A stretch of DNA of 36,228 nucleotides, taken from Candidatus Saccharimonadota bacterium. GTDB lineage: Bacteria > Patescibacteriota > Saccharimonadia > Saccharimonadales > Saccharimonadaceae. The DNA lies in the NCBI GenBank assembly GCA_017545525.1, contig JAFWMT010000001.1, positions 1-36,228 of the forward strand. Reading direction: 5' to 3'. The notes under the pieces were generated by a model that ran no database searches, had not been told where the DNA came from, and worked only from the letters and a program-made list of their open reading frames with translations. The position numbers and the translations under genes were made by a program. Each line of letters starts with the position of its first letter. Within the stretch, counting starts at the first letter, position 1. Below, piece by piece: positions 7,791 to 15,323 of this stretch.

Positions 7791-10394
7791 TTAATCGGAC
7801 GGATGTTGACTAAGCCAGTTGTCTAAAAATCCCGTCTGAGACTCCTCAGAGGCTCCAGAAGGTGGGTTTACGGGCTGAGACGTATCTTCTAGCGGTTTTG
7901 GAGTAGGAACGCTTTCTGGGGCTTCTGGTGGGCTAGTTTCGGCTTTTTTCGCTTTTTCAACTACGCTCCAGCGAGTTTCGATCTCTTTTTCGACTTCGGC
8001 ACGAGTTTTGCCGAATTTAGCAGCAGAATAAGTCTTCAAAGTCTTCATAAGGTCTTCGTTTGCTTCGCCCATTGGCGCAGGTAGATTCATGGTAAATGGT
8101 GCGGAAGGCATATCAAACATCATAACCTTAGCAACAGCAGCGAAATTTGGAGTTTTAGTTAGATCTTCGGCGGTAAAGGTAGGGGTGAAGGCTTTAGCCA
8201 TCAACTCTGCATCAGTAACGCCGATACGGCCGCAGACAATCGTACCAACGTTGCCTAGGAGCGCTTCGCGAATTTTTTCAGTAAGTTGGGTCATGAACTG
8301 GTTAGCGACGATTAGATTGAGACGGTATTTACGGGCTTCAGAGAGTATTGACTCGAAGCTATCTGTGGCAAAGTTCTGGAACTCGTCTACGTAGAGACAG
8401 AAATCTTGGCGTTGGTCCTCTGGAATATCTTGCCTACTCATCGCGGCTTGCTGGAATTTCATGACGAAAATCATACCGAGGAGATTGGCGTTAATATCAC
8501 CTAGTCGCCCTTTAGAGAGGTTGACGAGGAAAATCTTCTTATTATCCATAATTTCGCGGATATTGAAACCGGATTTAACCTGGCCTAAGGTGTTACGCAT
8601 GATGGTATTAGCAAGGAATGGTCCCCATTTAGAGGCAAACCAGGTTGTCACCTCGCCGGCGTCACTAGATTTCTGGGAAGCTGGGAACTCTTTAGTCCAG
8701 TAATCATAGACGGCTTTATCTGTAACGTATTTGAGTTTATATTTAACAAACTCTGGGTCGGTGAAACATTGAGGTATATCAATAAAGGTAGCCCCGGCAG
8801 GGTCGGACATTAAGAGAAGGGCGGCGTTTCTAAACATGTGCTGGCCGCGAGGGCCAAAGAAGCCCTGATTCTGGGGGTCAAAGAGAGATTGAAGCATGCT
8901 AATTCCCTCTTGAACGATGAAATCTTTTTGATCGTCGTCGGTAAACTCAAACATATTCATACCGACTGGGTGTTCGATATCAGCAGGGTCGAAATAGATG
9001 ACATCGTCAACACGTTCTTCAGGGACGCGTTTTAATAGTGCTTCAACAGCGTCGCCATGAGGGTCAATAAAGGCGAAACCACGCCCGTCGCACATATCTT
9101 GGAAAGCGAGATTCTCGAGAAAGACAGATTTACCCATACCCGTTTGCCCGATAACGTACATATGGCGGCGACGATCTTTTTCTTGAAGATAAATTGGTTT
9201 TTTATCGCCCCTGAATTCGTTAGTACCGAGGAAGAGACCTTCGGTGGCCAGTTTAGCTGGGCCGTCAACCTGTTTAACCAATTGACGTTCAACGCTAGAA
9301 CTCGGGATGGCGTTTTGCTCTGGTAGGTGGAAAATAGAGGCGAGCTCAACGCTATTTAAGATGCTAGAACGAACCTTCTGGGGGAAAAATCTAAAAGTAT
9401 AGTCGACAGTAAGTTTTTTGGGATCTTTCATGGTATTAATCTTAAAACCATTTAATTCAGGAGAATTGAACTGGGAAAAAGAACTCACAATACCGCCCAT
9501 AATCGCTTGAGAGCGAGGGTTAGACTCAGAGCTGGCTATAACCCTAATTAATGTCTCGAAGGCCGGAAAACGCATTTTATTAGTAATAGCGTTAACTTCG
9601 TCTTGTTTATAGTTAGTGACAACCTCTGTTTTCTTTTCTTCCCTCTCTGCAGGCGGTTCAAAAGGCGCTCGCATTACATCAATAACGAGTTGGCCAAATA
9701 AGGCTCCTCCTGTAGTAACTTTTTTACCTTCTTGAACATTTTTAACATACTGCTTGCCCCATTCTGCCCATTTTTTTTGTGCAGGACGGAAAAGAATTTG
9801 TACAGCAGCCCCTTCATTTTTATTCACGCTAGAAAGTGCGTTCAAAAGTGCCATTTGAGCATCAGTCTTAGTTTCTTCGTAAGTAGCAATCGGGAGATAA
9901 TATTCTTTATTTAAGGTTAATTCTGCCCCAGCTACGGCGCTTAAGCCACCACCACCTTCAAAGATGTTCTCTTCCGTTTTTTCCTCTATACGAGCGGTTG
10001 AATAGGCAGATTGGATAGCCTGTTTGACAGTATCTTTCAGGGCGGCTGGAACTATAGCATAGTAATGGATAAAGCCGTCTTTAGAGATAATTTCAAAGGA
10101 AAAATGCTGCTGCCCATAAAGTTTAGTCTTAAAACCTTTAGAGGCGGTAGAAGAAAGAATGGAATACATTACCTGGGCCTTAGAGATAGCTTCGTTGGCA
10201 ATATCTCTCTTATCGCGACCACCAGCATCGATATCGTCAGTGGAGGGAGGAAGATGAATAAGAAGAGGGGTCATTTTTAGACTACGTTCATATCTTTGAG
10301 CCTTACGAAGTTTACTGATTCTGGCACCAAAAACTATTGCAATCAAGAGAATGAAGGCGATGACCATAATCAGAATAACCACCCAAGAGTCCAT
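7791..10394 (-). CDS. membrane-anchored VirD4/TraG/HerA-like P-loop ATPase
   Basis: A type IV secretion/conjugation-type ATPase of 867 aa. One N-terminal membrane helix (residues about 4-24) is followed by a long domain of unknown fold (30-400) and an ATPase domain. Walker A is GQTGMGKS (416-423), then FIDPHGD (443-448), and Walker B FCLYVDEFQN (665-674) with RKYRLNLIVANQF after it, as in TraG/VirD4 and HerA-like DNA pumps. The last 70 residues are Pro/Ser-rich. The ATG overlaps the stop of the preceding small gene (TAATG) with AAGGAG upstream, so the two are coupled. No other type IV secretion genes, relaxase or mobile-element genes are nearby, so it may serve DNA transport, pilus or cell-surface work rather than conjugation; this is inference. 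Confidence 0.85.
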   Translation of the reverse strand: MDSWVVILIMVIAFILLIAIVFGARISKLRKAQRYERSLKMTPLLIHLPPSTDDIDAGGRDKRDIANEAISKAQVMYSILSSTASKGFKTKLYGQQHFSFEIISKDGFIHYYAIVPAALKDTVKQAIQSAYSTARIEEKTEENIFEGGGGLSAVAGAELTLNKEYYLPIATYEETKTDAQMALLNALSSVNKNEGAAVQILFRPAQKKWAEWGKQYVKNVQEGKKVTTGGALFGQLVIDVMRAPFEPPAEREEKKTEVVTNYKQDEVNAITNKMRFPAFETLIRVIASSESNPRSQAIMGGIVSSFSQFNSPELNGFKINTMKDPKKLTVDYTFRFFPQKVRSSILNSVELASIFHLPEQNAIPSSSVERQLVKQVDGPAKLATEGLFLGTNEFRGDKKPIYLQEKDRRRHMYVIGQTGMGKSVFLENLAFQDMCDGRGFAFIDPHGDAVEALLKRVPEERVDDVIYFDPADIEHPVGMNMFEFTDDDQKDFIVQEGISMLQSLFDPQNQGFFGPRGQHMFRNAALLLMSDPAGATFIDIPQCFTDPEFVKYKLKYVTDKAVYDYWTKEFPASQKSSDAGEVTTWFASKWGPFLANTIMRNTLGQVKSGFNIREIMDNKKIFLVNLSKGRLGDINANLLGMIFVMKFQQAAMSRQDIPEDQRQDFCLYVDEFQNFATDSFESILSEARKYRLNLIVANQFMTQLTEKIREALLGNVGTIVCGRIGVTDAELMAKAFTPTFTAEDLTKTPNFAAVAKVMMFDMPSAPFTMNLPAPMGEANEDLMKTLKTYSAAKFGKTRAEVEKEIETRWSVVEKAKKAETSPPEAPESVPTPKPLEDTSQPVNPPSGASEESQTGFLDNWLSQHPSD

Positions 10395-10702
10395 TAGTTT
10401 GTTCCTTCTCCTTTACCCGCACTTTCAGCACGTTTTTCTAGCCACCATTGATAGAATTCGTCAGTATTACCGGTTTGAGCCAATTTCGTTTCAGCCTGTT
10501 TCGCAGTCATATCGAGGGCAGCAGCACCTAGCTTTTGTTCCCTGGTTGACGGCTTTTCTAATTCGACGATTTCGATACCGTGGTTCGAATTATTGTTTCC
10601 AGTTGTATTATCTAGGGGTATAACTGGAGGAGCCACTGGCGGCACGCCACCCTGCACCGGGTCTGGCGGTAGAAAGTTTGTCATATTATTCCCATTATCC
10701 AT
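10394..10702 (-). CDS. small Pro/Asn-rich protein coupled to the TraG-like ATPase
   Basis: Unrecognised 102-aa protein. The first 40 residues are rich in Pro, Asn and Gly (probably disordered); the second half (about 45-95) looks helical, with STREQKLGAAALDM and FYQWWLEKRAE. No signal peptide or membrane segment. It shares a base with the following ATPase gene (TAATG), so translation is probably coupled and the products may act together. ATG 10702 lies 6 nt after TGGTAAAAT, so the mRNA should be leaderless. A second in-frame ATG six codons on is possible. Confidence 0.7.
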   Translation of the reverse strand: MDNGNNMTNFLPPDPVQGGVPPVAPPVIPLDNTTGNNNSNHGIEIVELEKPSTREQKLGAAALDMTAKQAETKLAQTGNTDEFYQWWLEKRAESAGKGEGTN

Positions 10703-10708
10703 ATGCTT

Positions 10709-10717
10709 ATTTTACCA
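10709..10717 (-). promoter_or_regulatory. extended -10 promoter of the small gene/ATPase operon (leaderless)
   Basis: Minus-strand TGGTAAAAT, 6 nt before ATG 10702, in the 18-nt gap after the next gene upstream. Confidence 0.65.
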
Positions 10718-10720
10718 CAT

Positions 10721-11074
10721 TTAAATTTTTTTGTAGACTAAAAATTCCGCTAAAAATAGAAAAATTGCGATGAGACTAACGGTCCAGAGGCTAATAGCAC
10801 CAAAAGAACGAGCCATAAGGAGCATAATAGGACCAAAGGCAAAAACGGCAGAATAGAGATAATCTTTTTTACTGAATTTTTCCCTTTTAAAAGCGATTTT
10901 CTGGAAAAGATGAAATAAAAGGCAGATTATACTGAAGCAGGTTAAATAAATTGTTGTAAAAAATAATAAAACTCCGAACGGACCAATTGTCGTCGGAGAA
11001 GTTAGGTTTAGCATTAAAATTAAAACTGCGAGTCCAATAATGCTAATAGAGATCATAATGCGTTTATGCTTCAT
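10721..11074 (-). CDS. small integral membrane protein
   Basis: Unrecognised 117-aa protein with about four hydrophobic segments (about 6-25, 32-56, 75-90, 95-112) joined by a basic loop (KIAFKREKFSKKDY). No catalytic motif is visible. It starts with a leaderless-type arrangement (TGATACAAT, 6 nt, ATG). It lies upstream of the ATPase pair on the same strand, but has its own promoter. Confidence 0.7.
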   Translation of the reverse strand: MKHKRIMISISIIGLAVLILMLNLTSPTTIGPFGVLLFFTTIYLTCFSIICLLFHLFQKIAFKREKFSKKDYLYSAVFAFGPIMLLMARSFGAISLWTVSLIAIFLFLAEFLVYKKI

Positions 11075-11080
11075 GATCTT

Positions 11081-11089
11081 ATTGTATCA
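11081..11089 (-). promoter_or_regulatory. extended -10 promoter of the membrane-protein gene (leaderless)
   Basis: Minus-strand TGATACAAT, 6 nt before ATG 11074. Confidence 0.65.
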
Positions 11090-11101
11090 TAAATGTTGTC
11101 T

Positions 11102-11437
11102 GCCCCCAAGTATTTTTATGGAGGGGGGCGGGGGCTATCCGGCACTTAAAATCTTAACTATTGACCTGAGCCCTGATCCGCCTTTCCCTTTTGACCGCTT
11201 CACGCTAGGTGAAGCAAATGTCCTTAGTAGCGTTTTCTTTCATTCTTTTTGATAGGAAGGTACTAATGAAAGATTTTCTACTGCGCTCTACGCTTTATTT
11301 AGCGGAGCTCTAGGTAATTCCTATGTTGTAATTTATGGCTAGAAATTACCTTTTCGCCCGCTAAATTTTACGGTTTTTCTTTACTCATTTTGTTAATTTG
11401 CCTTTTTATATTTAGTTTTTGTTTAGTCATCTCGACT
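11102..11437 (-). ncRNA. candidate structured RNA region, unknown class
   Basis: This part of the long gene-free stretch (11090-11640) contains stacked inverted repeats. ATTTAGCGG (11297-11305) pairs with CCGCTAAAT (11358-11366), enclosing AGGTAATT with AATTACCT. TCTTTCATT (11236-11244) pairs with AATGAAAGA (11265-11273), extended by AGTAG (11226-11230) with CTACT (11278-11282). GCTTCAC (11198-11204) pairs with GTGAAGC (11210-11216). GCCCCC (11102-11107) can pair with a G-run near 11125. A minus-strand promoter at 11444-11472 would transcribe all of it. A 20-codon frame (MTKQKLNIKRQINKMSKEKP) begins at 11430 but has no good ribosome site. I cannot name an RNA family, and the strand and 3' end are uncertain. 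Confidence 0.4.
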
Positions 11438-11443
11438 GTTTCC

Positions 11444-11472
11444 ATACTAGCACATTTTCTTTAAAAAATCAA
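11444..11472 (-). promoter_or_regulatory. promoter of the structured RNA region
   Basis: Minus-strand TTGATT (11467-11472), 17-nt spacer, TGC-TAGTAT (-10 at 11444-11449). Spacing and the TG extension are good; the hexamers are each 4 of 6. Confidence 0.5.
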
Positions 11473-11643
11473 TAGATTTGTTCAATTTTATTGATGTAAT
11501 TTTTACATTTTTAATGATGTTTTTCCCTGTTCTAATTTAGTGTTCATTGTGTTGTAAAAAATACAACAAATTTACAGAAAATTGATTGAAATTGTGGTTA
11601 TTTTGAATAATTGTTGTGATTAAAAATAATTTTGAGTATTAAA

Positions 11644-11679
11644 AAACGGCCCGGGTTACATTATGCAAGAACTAGGCCA
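11644..11679 (-). terminator. tmRNA terminator
   Basis: Minus-strand GGCC...GGCC imperfect stem (GGCCTAGTT with AACCCGGGCC) followed by a run of six T, about 20 nt after the tmRNA 3' end. 11473-11640 is AT-rich and shows nothing else. Confidence 0.65.
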
Positions 11680-11698
11680 TGATCATTCAATTTTAAAT

Positions 11699-12055
11699 TG
11701 GTGGAGCTGCCGGATACTGCCTCCGGGTCCGAAATACCACCTGGTTGTAATTCTACGCGTATAGTTTTCTGTTTTGTCTTGGCAAACATTATCAGCTGCA
11801 GAAAACGAAACTGATAAAAGCCATGGCTGGTTTTCGAGCCAAATTTCGCCAACTAAATAACTCTATTCCCGTTGTATGATAATTCTCCGCCTACGGAAAC
11901 TCGGACAAAGAATCAGCCCAAAAAATTAATTAGGCATAAGCTGGCATGTACATGACATGCGCAGTTTTCGTGTTTTTAGCACTTATTTAATACTTACGGT
12001 ATTTAATCGACGCGCCTTACAACTGTTAATATCCCGTCTAAGCTTTGTCAGCCCC
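11699..12055 (-). ncRNA. ssrA: transfer-messenger RNA (tmRNA)
   Basis: Rescues stalled ribosomes and tags the unfinished protein. The 5' end GGGGCTGACAAAGCTTAGACGGGAT matches in order the conserved start GGGGCTG and GACGGGAT (broken here by lineage-specific bases); the 3' end CAGCTCCACCA pairs with GGGGCTG as the acceptor stem, CCA is encoded, and GGAC-stem-stem-CAGCTCC mirrors the E. coli T-arm. Length 357 nt. The likely tag frame starts at GCT 11980 and ends at TAA 11930-11932, giving AKNTKTAHVMYMPAYA. The T-loop is GGCAGTA (11715-11721) instead of TTCRANY, which is odd. The short reading frames over this region are artefacts of the RNA. Confidence 0.88.
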
Positions 12056-12066
12056 AACTGGTTATA

Positions 12067-12095
12067 ATTATACCACAAGAACTAAGTTTTAGCAA
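12067..12095 (-). promoter_or_regulatory. tmRNA promoter
   Basis: Minus-strand TTGCTA (12090-12095), 17-nt spacer, TGG-TATAAT (-10 at 12067-12072). Start near 12060, a few bases before mature tmRNA. The -35 lies in the tail of the upstream small RNA terminator. Confidence 0.75.
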
Positions 12096-12099
12096 TAGA

Positions 12100-12205
12100 A
12101 TAAGACCGGTAACTGCGAGGAAAACCGGTCTTATGTGTAGAGTGTGGAGTTATTTTGGCTAAATTTTTATTTTTGGCTTTTGAATAATTTTTTTATTCAA
12201 AAGCT
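12100..12205 (-). ncRNA. candidate small regulatory RNA
   Basis: A perfect promoter (12212-12240) places the start at 12205, the first base of a hairpin: AGCTTTTGAATAA-type stem, GCTTTTGAATAA (12176-12187) pairing over 12 bp with TTATTCAAAAGC (12193-12204). An unstructured A- and C-rich stretch follows, including AACTCCACACTCTACACA on the minus strand, then an 11-bp perfect hairpin ATAAGACCGGT (12100-12110) with ACCGGTCTTAT (12124-12134) and a weak T-rich end. This 5' hairpin, open middle, 3' hairpin layout is typical of bacterial small RNAs. There is no coding frame of note. The CTCC in the open part could pair with Shine-Dalgarno GGAG; that is inference. Confidence 0.6.
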
Positions 12206-12211
12206 ACCTCT

Positions 12212-12240
12212 ATTATAGCGCCCTAAATTGCTAATGTCAA
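12212..12240 (-). promoter_or_regulatory. perfect consensus promoter of the candidate small RNA
   Basis: Minus-strand TTGACA (12235-12240), 17-nt spacer, TATAAT (12212-12217): both hexamers match the sigma-70 consensus exactly. No coding start follows; the next features downstream are the two hairpins and tmRNA. Confidence 0.85.
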
Positions 12241-12328
12241 TATGTTTTTTGAACAATTTTTGTATATTTTTTGCAGAGTTTTCCACAAGTAATTTTATTA
12301 ACTTTCTTGCTAAAACTACGGACAAAAT

Positions 12329-12364
12329 GGTGGGGGGTTGAAAATAATGGAGAGGCGTGATACT
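12329..12364 (+). promoter_or_regulatory. comM upstream regulatory region with shared 15-nt motif, copy 2
   Basis: GGTGGGGGGTTGAAA (12329-12343) is identical to the motif at the surface-protein promoter. Its TTGAAA may be a -35, with GATACT (12359-12364, 15-nt spacer) or TACTAA (12361-12366, 17-nt spacer) as a weak -10. If so, transcription starts next to ATG 12374. Confidence 0.55.
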
Positions 12365-12373
12365 AAAAGGGCC

Positions 12374-13879
12374 ATGATAAGTAAAATACATTCTGTAGTG
12401 CCCTACGGCTTTGAAGGAAAGCTGGTTGAAGTCGAGGGTGATATGAATAGAGGGTTACCAGCTTTCAATATTGTGGGCATGGCAAATAAAACGATTAATG
12501 AAGCGAAAGATCGGGTAAGAAGTGCGCTGGTAAATTCGGAGTTTTCGTTTCCAGATAAAAAAGTAACGATAAATCTTGCGCCGGCGGAACTTTTAAAGGA
12601 CGGAGCTTATCTAGATTTACCGATAGCATTGTCGGTATTAGTGCTATCCGGGCAGCTAATTACAAGTGACGTAAGAGGTAAAGTATTTGTGGGGGAGTTG
12701 TCTTTAAACGGGGAGGTAAAACCAGTACGAGGGATAATTAATATAGTTGAGACGGCAAAACAGGTTGGGTATAGAGAAATCTACGTGCCAATTAAAAATT
12801 TGGCGCAGGCGTCGCTAATATCAGGTGTAGAGATATATGGGGTAGATACTTTGCAAAACTTATTTTTGGCGTTAAAAGAACAGATAGAATTAAAGCAGAC
12901 GGAAGAAAGCATAAGAGAGAGCTCAAAAGAATCAGTCGGGCCGATTTTAGACCATATCAGGGGTCAGAAACTGGCAAAGCGAGCAATGGAAATTGCAATT
13001 GCGGGCCATCATAATATCTTGATTTCTGGTCCGCCTGGGGCTGGAAAGACTTTGCTAGCGAAGGCTGCGGCGAATTTATTGCCCAAACTCACTCCTAGCG
13101 AAATGGTTGAAATTACGAAAATTTATTCGATCGCGGGTTTATCTACAGATGAAATTGTAATGGAAAGGCCATTTAGGAGCCCGCACCATACTGCGAGCCC
13201 AACCTCGATTATCGGGGGAGGAGCGACGGCGGGCCCTGGGGAAATTTCTCTAGCACACAAAGGAATTCTGTTTCTAGATGAAATACCAGAGTTCCAGCGA
13301 TCAGTACTAGAGGCTTTAAGGCAGCCGCTTGAGGATAAAGAGATTACGATATCGAGGGCAAATCGAAAATCGGTCTTCCCGGCGGATTTTATGCTAGTAG
13401 CAACAATGAATCCCTGCCCTTGTGGTTATCTTGGAGATCCGACGCATGAATGCAAATGTACCGAGACGCAAATCCAGAATTATCAGAAGAAATTATCGGG
13501 GCCGCTATTTGATCGAATTGATATGAATATTAACGTTGAAAAGGTGGCGAATGAGGATTTAAGAAAAACTTTGCCTCAAGAAACCGGCGAGCATAATGTT
13601 GTAAAAAATACTATAACAGAGGCGATTTCAAGGCAAAAGCGACGTTACGGACGAGATGGGTTTTATAATAGTTCCCTTTCTTCGTTTGAGGTTTCGCAAA
13701 TGTTAAAGCTAGAACCGGCGGCCGAAAAGTTACTAGCTAGTGCTTCGGAAAAATTAAATCTTTCGGCACGGGCGTATTTTAAAACGATTAAAGTCGCTCA
13801 AACAATTGCAGATTTAGAAGGAGCCGACTTAATTAAACAAAATCATTTGGCCGAAGCGTTGACTTTTCGAAAACGCTAA
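12374..13879 (+). CDS. comM: ComM/YifB-family AAA+ ATPase (Mg-chelatase-like)
   Basis: In other bacteria ComM is a hexameric helicase that promotes branch migration during natural transformation. Here 501 aa from ATG 12374. The N-terminal ribosomal-S5-like/ChlI domain shows PAFNIVGMANKTINEAKDRVRSAL and LAPAELLKDGAYLDLPIAL. Then come Walker A GPPGAGKT, the RSPHHTASPTSIIGGG motif, Walker B GILFLDEIPEF, NPCPCGYLGD with its cysteines, the arginine-finger region LFDRIDMNI, and the C-terminal SARAYFKTIKVAQTIADLEG. The family usually begins M(I/L)xKxxS, favouring MISKIHSVV over ATG 12347; AAAAGGG is very near the start. It suggests this organism takes up DNA. Confidence 0.9.
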   Translation: MISKIHSVVPYGFEGKLVEVEGDMNRGLPAFNIVGMANKTINEAKDRVRSALVNSEFSFPDKKVTINLAPAELLKDGAYLDLPIALSVLVLSGQLITSDVRGKVFVGELSLNGEVKPVRGIINIVETAKQVGYREIYVPIKNLAQASLISGVEIYGVDTLQNLFLALKEQIELKQTEESIRESSKESVGPILDHIRGQKLAKRAMEIAIAGHHNILISGPPGAGKTLLAKAAANLLPKLTPSEMVEITKIYSIAGLSTDEIVMERPFRSPHHTASPTSIIGGGATAGPGEISLAHKGILFLDEIPEFQRSVLEALRQPLEDKEITISRANRKSVFPADFMLVATMNPCPCGYLGDPTHECKCTETQIQNYQKKLSGPLFDRIDMNINVEKVANEDLRKTLPQETGEHNVVKNTITEAISRQKRRYGRDGFYNSSLSSFEVSQMLKLEPAAEKLLASASEKLNLSARAYFKTIKVAQTIADLEGADLIKQNHLAEALTFRKR

Positions 13880-13890
13880 TCTATTAATAC

Positions 13891-13919
13891 TTGCACTATG
13901 ATTTTGGTTTTGCTATGAT
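13891..13919 (+). promoter_or_regulatory. promoter of the GDPD-like gene (leaderless)
   Basis: TTGCAC (13891-13896), 17-nt spacer, TGC-TATGAT (-10 at 13914-13919), then 6 nt to ATG 13926. The transcript should begin at the start codon. Confidence 0.75.
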
Positions 13920-13925
13920 AAATTT

Positions 13926-15248
13926 ATGAGCGGTGAAAAAAGTATATCAACTTCGGATAGTACTGGTGATCAGGATAATAAGTGGAGTGTGTTGTTTGAA
14001 GATGAGAGAAAATCTGACGATACTGAGGATAAGACTGAAAAATTAATCGGTAGGGCGAAATTGTACCGTAAGTTTGGAGGGATGGCGCTCCTTGCAAAAC
14101 AACTTGATGAAGGTGGTCATCTTAAAACAACACCTTCTGAAACGGGAGATTCGCAATTTGCAGATCATGCGCAGAAAGAGGTCGGATTAGAAAACCATGA
14201 AAGTCTTGATTCGCCAGAAGACGTACAAGCAGAAGCTTTAATTGAACAAATTGAAGCAGCGCTTGAGCTGGTTGATAAATCTCTTGGCAACCAGATAGAC
14301 TATTCTATTATTAATCATAAACAGATCAATACTCGAGATGCTCTTGAACACGAACTCCAGAGTGGCACTAGCATCCCTGAACTGGATATTCGTTTCGATA
14401 AAGATGGCAAGCCATGGATTTCGCATTCTCCGAGAGCTGGGGCGAGATTCTTCTTCTCGAAACCTATCCATAAACTTTCTAGTAAAGAGGTGGCTGGTAT
14501 AGAACAGAGATTGTCGCTCGAAGATGGGCTAGGTATTTTTAAAAAATATTATGAGGACAATCCTGATCATAAGGTAGTTTTAGAATTAAAAGAGCTCGGT
14601 CCTTCGCCCGATACTCGTCAAGCTTATCTTGAAAGTATAAGAGATTTACTTGAACAAAATGGATTGACTGAAGCCGCTATTTTCGCAACCTTATCGCCTA
14701 GTATATTGAAAGCTACCCATGCAGTTTTCCCTGAAAATTCTAAAATTCTAAACGGCGGCATTTGTCCGGTTATCAGTTACGATATTGCTGAAAAATCTCT
14801 CGAAGAGACACCAAAAGAACAAGAATTTGCGATGAAGGCACCTAATCTGGAACTTTTCTTCTCCAATTCTACTGAAATTGCAGAACGCCCGGATGGTTAT
14901 GGTAAACAAACAGGGTATTTGTGGACAAGACTTCCCCTAGAAACGGTGAAGACATTAGCTAGATTGAATGAGCGAGGTAAAGTTGGGGCCGCATCCCTCA
15001 CGCTTGTGAACAAATTTGCTAACATATTGGACAAACTTAGTCCTAAAACTGCAAAAAAAGTGCGTGAACATTATGCTGCGCAATTAAATAAATTGGGCAT
15101 TAGGAAACAAGTAGCAATAGCAAAGAATAATCCGGTGGAAAGCCTTAAAAAAACTAAGGAACAGATGGGTGATGACGCCATTATCTATTCTGACACTAGC
15201 CCTGGTGAATGGGCGGCGGATTTACCTGAAAAACCTAAACAGACTTAA
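13926..15248 (+). CDS. divergent GDPD/PLC-like phosphodiesterase-fold protein
   Basis: 440 aa with no signal peptide. Residues 1-100 are acidic and probably disordered. From about 125 it resembles glycerophosphodiester phosphodiesterases: IINHKQINTRDALEHELQSG fits the HRG...ENT...A..aG start, ELDIRFDKDGKPWISHSP fits E.DV..T.DG..V..HD, and VVLELKE fits the I.iK strand. The second histidine (SHSP) and the two acidic residues are present, but HRG is NHK, so activity is uncertain. The second half is unusual, with a lysine-rich end and DDAIIYSDTSPGEWAADLP near the C-terminus. It has its own promoter and lies before infC. Function is inferred from weak motif similarity only. Confidence 0.6.
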   Translation: MSGEKSISTSDSTGDQDNKWSVLFEDERKSDDTEDKTEKLIGRAKLYRKFGGMALLAKQLDEGGHLKTTPSETGDSQFADHAQKEVGLENHESLDSPEDVQAEALIEQIEAALELVDKSLGNQIDYSIINHKQINTRDALEHELQSGTSIPELDIRFDKDGKPWISHSPRAGARFFFSKPIHKLSSKEVAGIEQRLSLEDGLGIFKKYYEDNPDHKVVLELKELGPSPDTRQAYLESIRDLLEQNGLTEAAIFATLSPSILKATHAVFPENSKILNGGICPVISYDIAEKSLEETPKEQEFAMKAPNLELFFSNSTEIAERPDGYGKQTGYLWTRLPLETVKTLARLNERGKVGAASLTLVNKFANILDKLSPKTAKKVREHYAAQLNKLGIRKQVAIAKNNPVESLKKTKEQMGDDAIIYSDTSPGEWAADLPEKPKQT

Positions 15249-15258
15249 GATTAATCTC

Positions 15259-15287
15259 TTGCATATTCTTGGGAAATTTGATATAAT
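15259..15287 (+). promoter_or_regulatory. infC-rpmI-rplT-rpmB promoter
   Basis: TTGCAT (15259-15264), 17-nt spacer ending TGA, TATAAT (15282-15287). Leader of about 30 nt with AGAAAGGA before infC. Confidence 0.8.
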
Positions 15288-15323
15288 GTTCATTAGGTTA
15301 ATTCAAGAGAAGAAAGGACTATT

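Noticed and set aside
11661-11852. 63-codon reading frame on the minus strand
   Set aside because: It overlaps the 3' part of tmRNA, whose conserved ends explain the region.
12197-12391. 64-codon minus-strand reading frame before comM
   Set aside because: It overlaps a perfect promoter and the start of comM, with no ribosome site and no family features.
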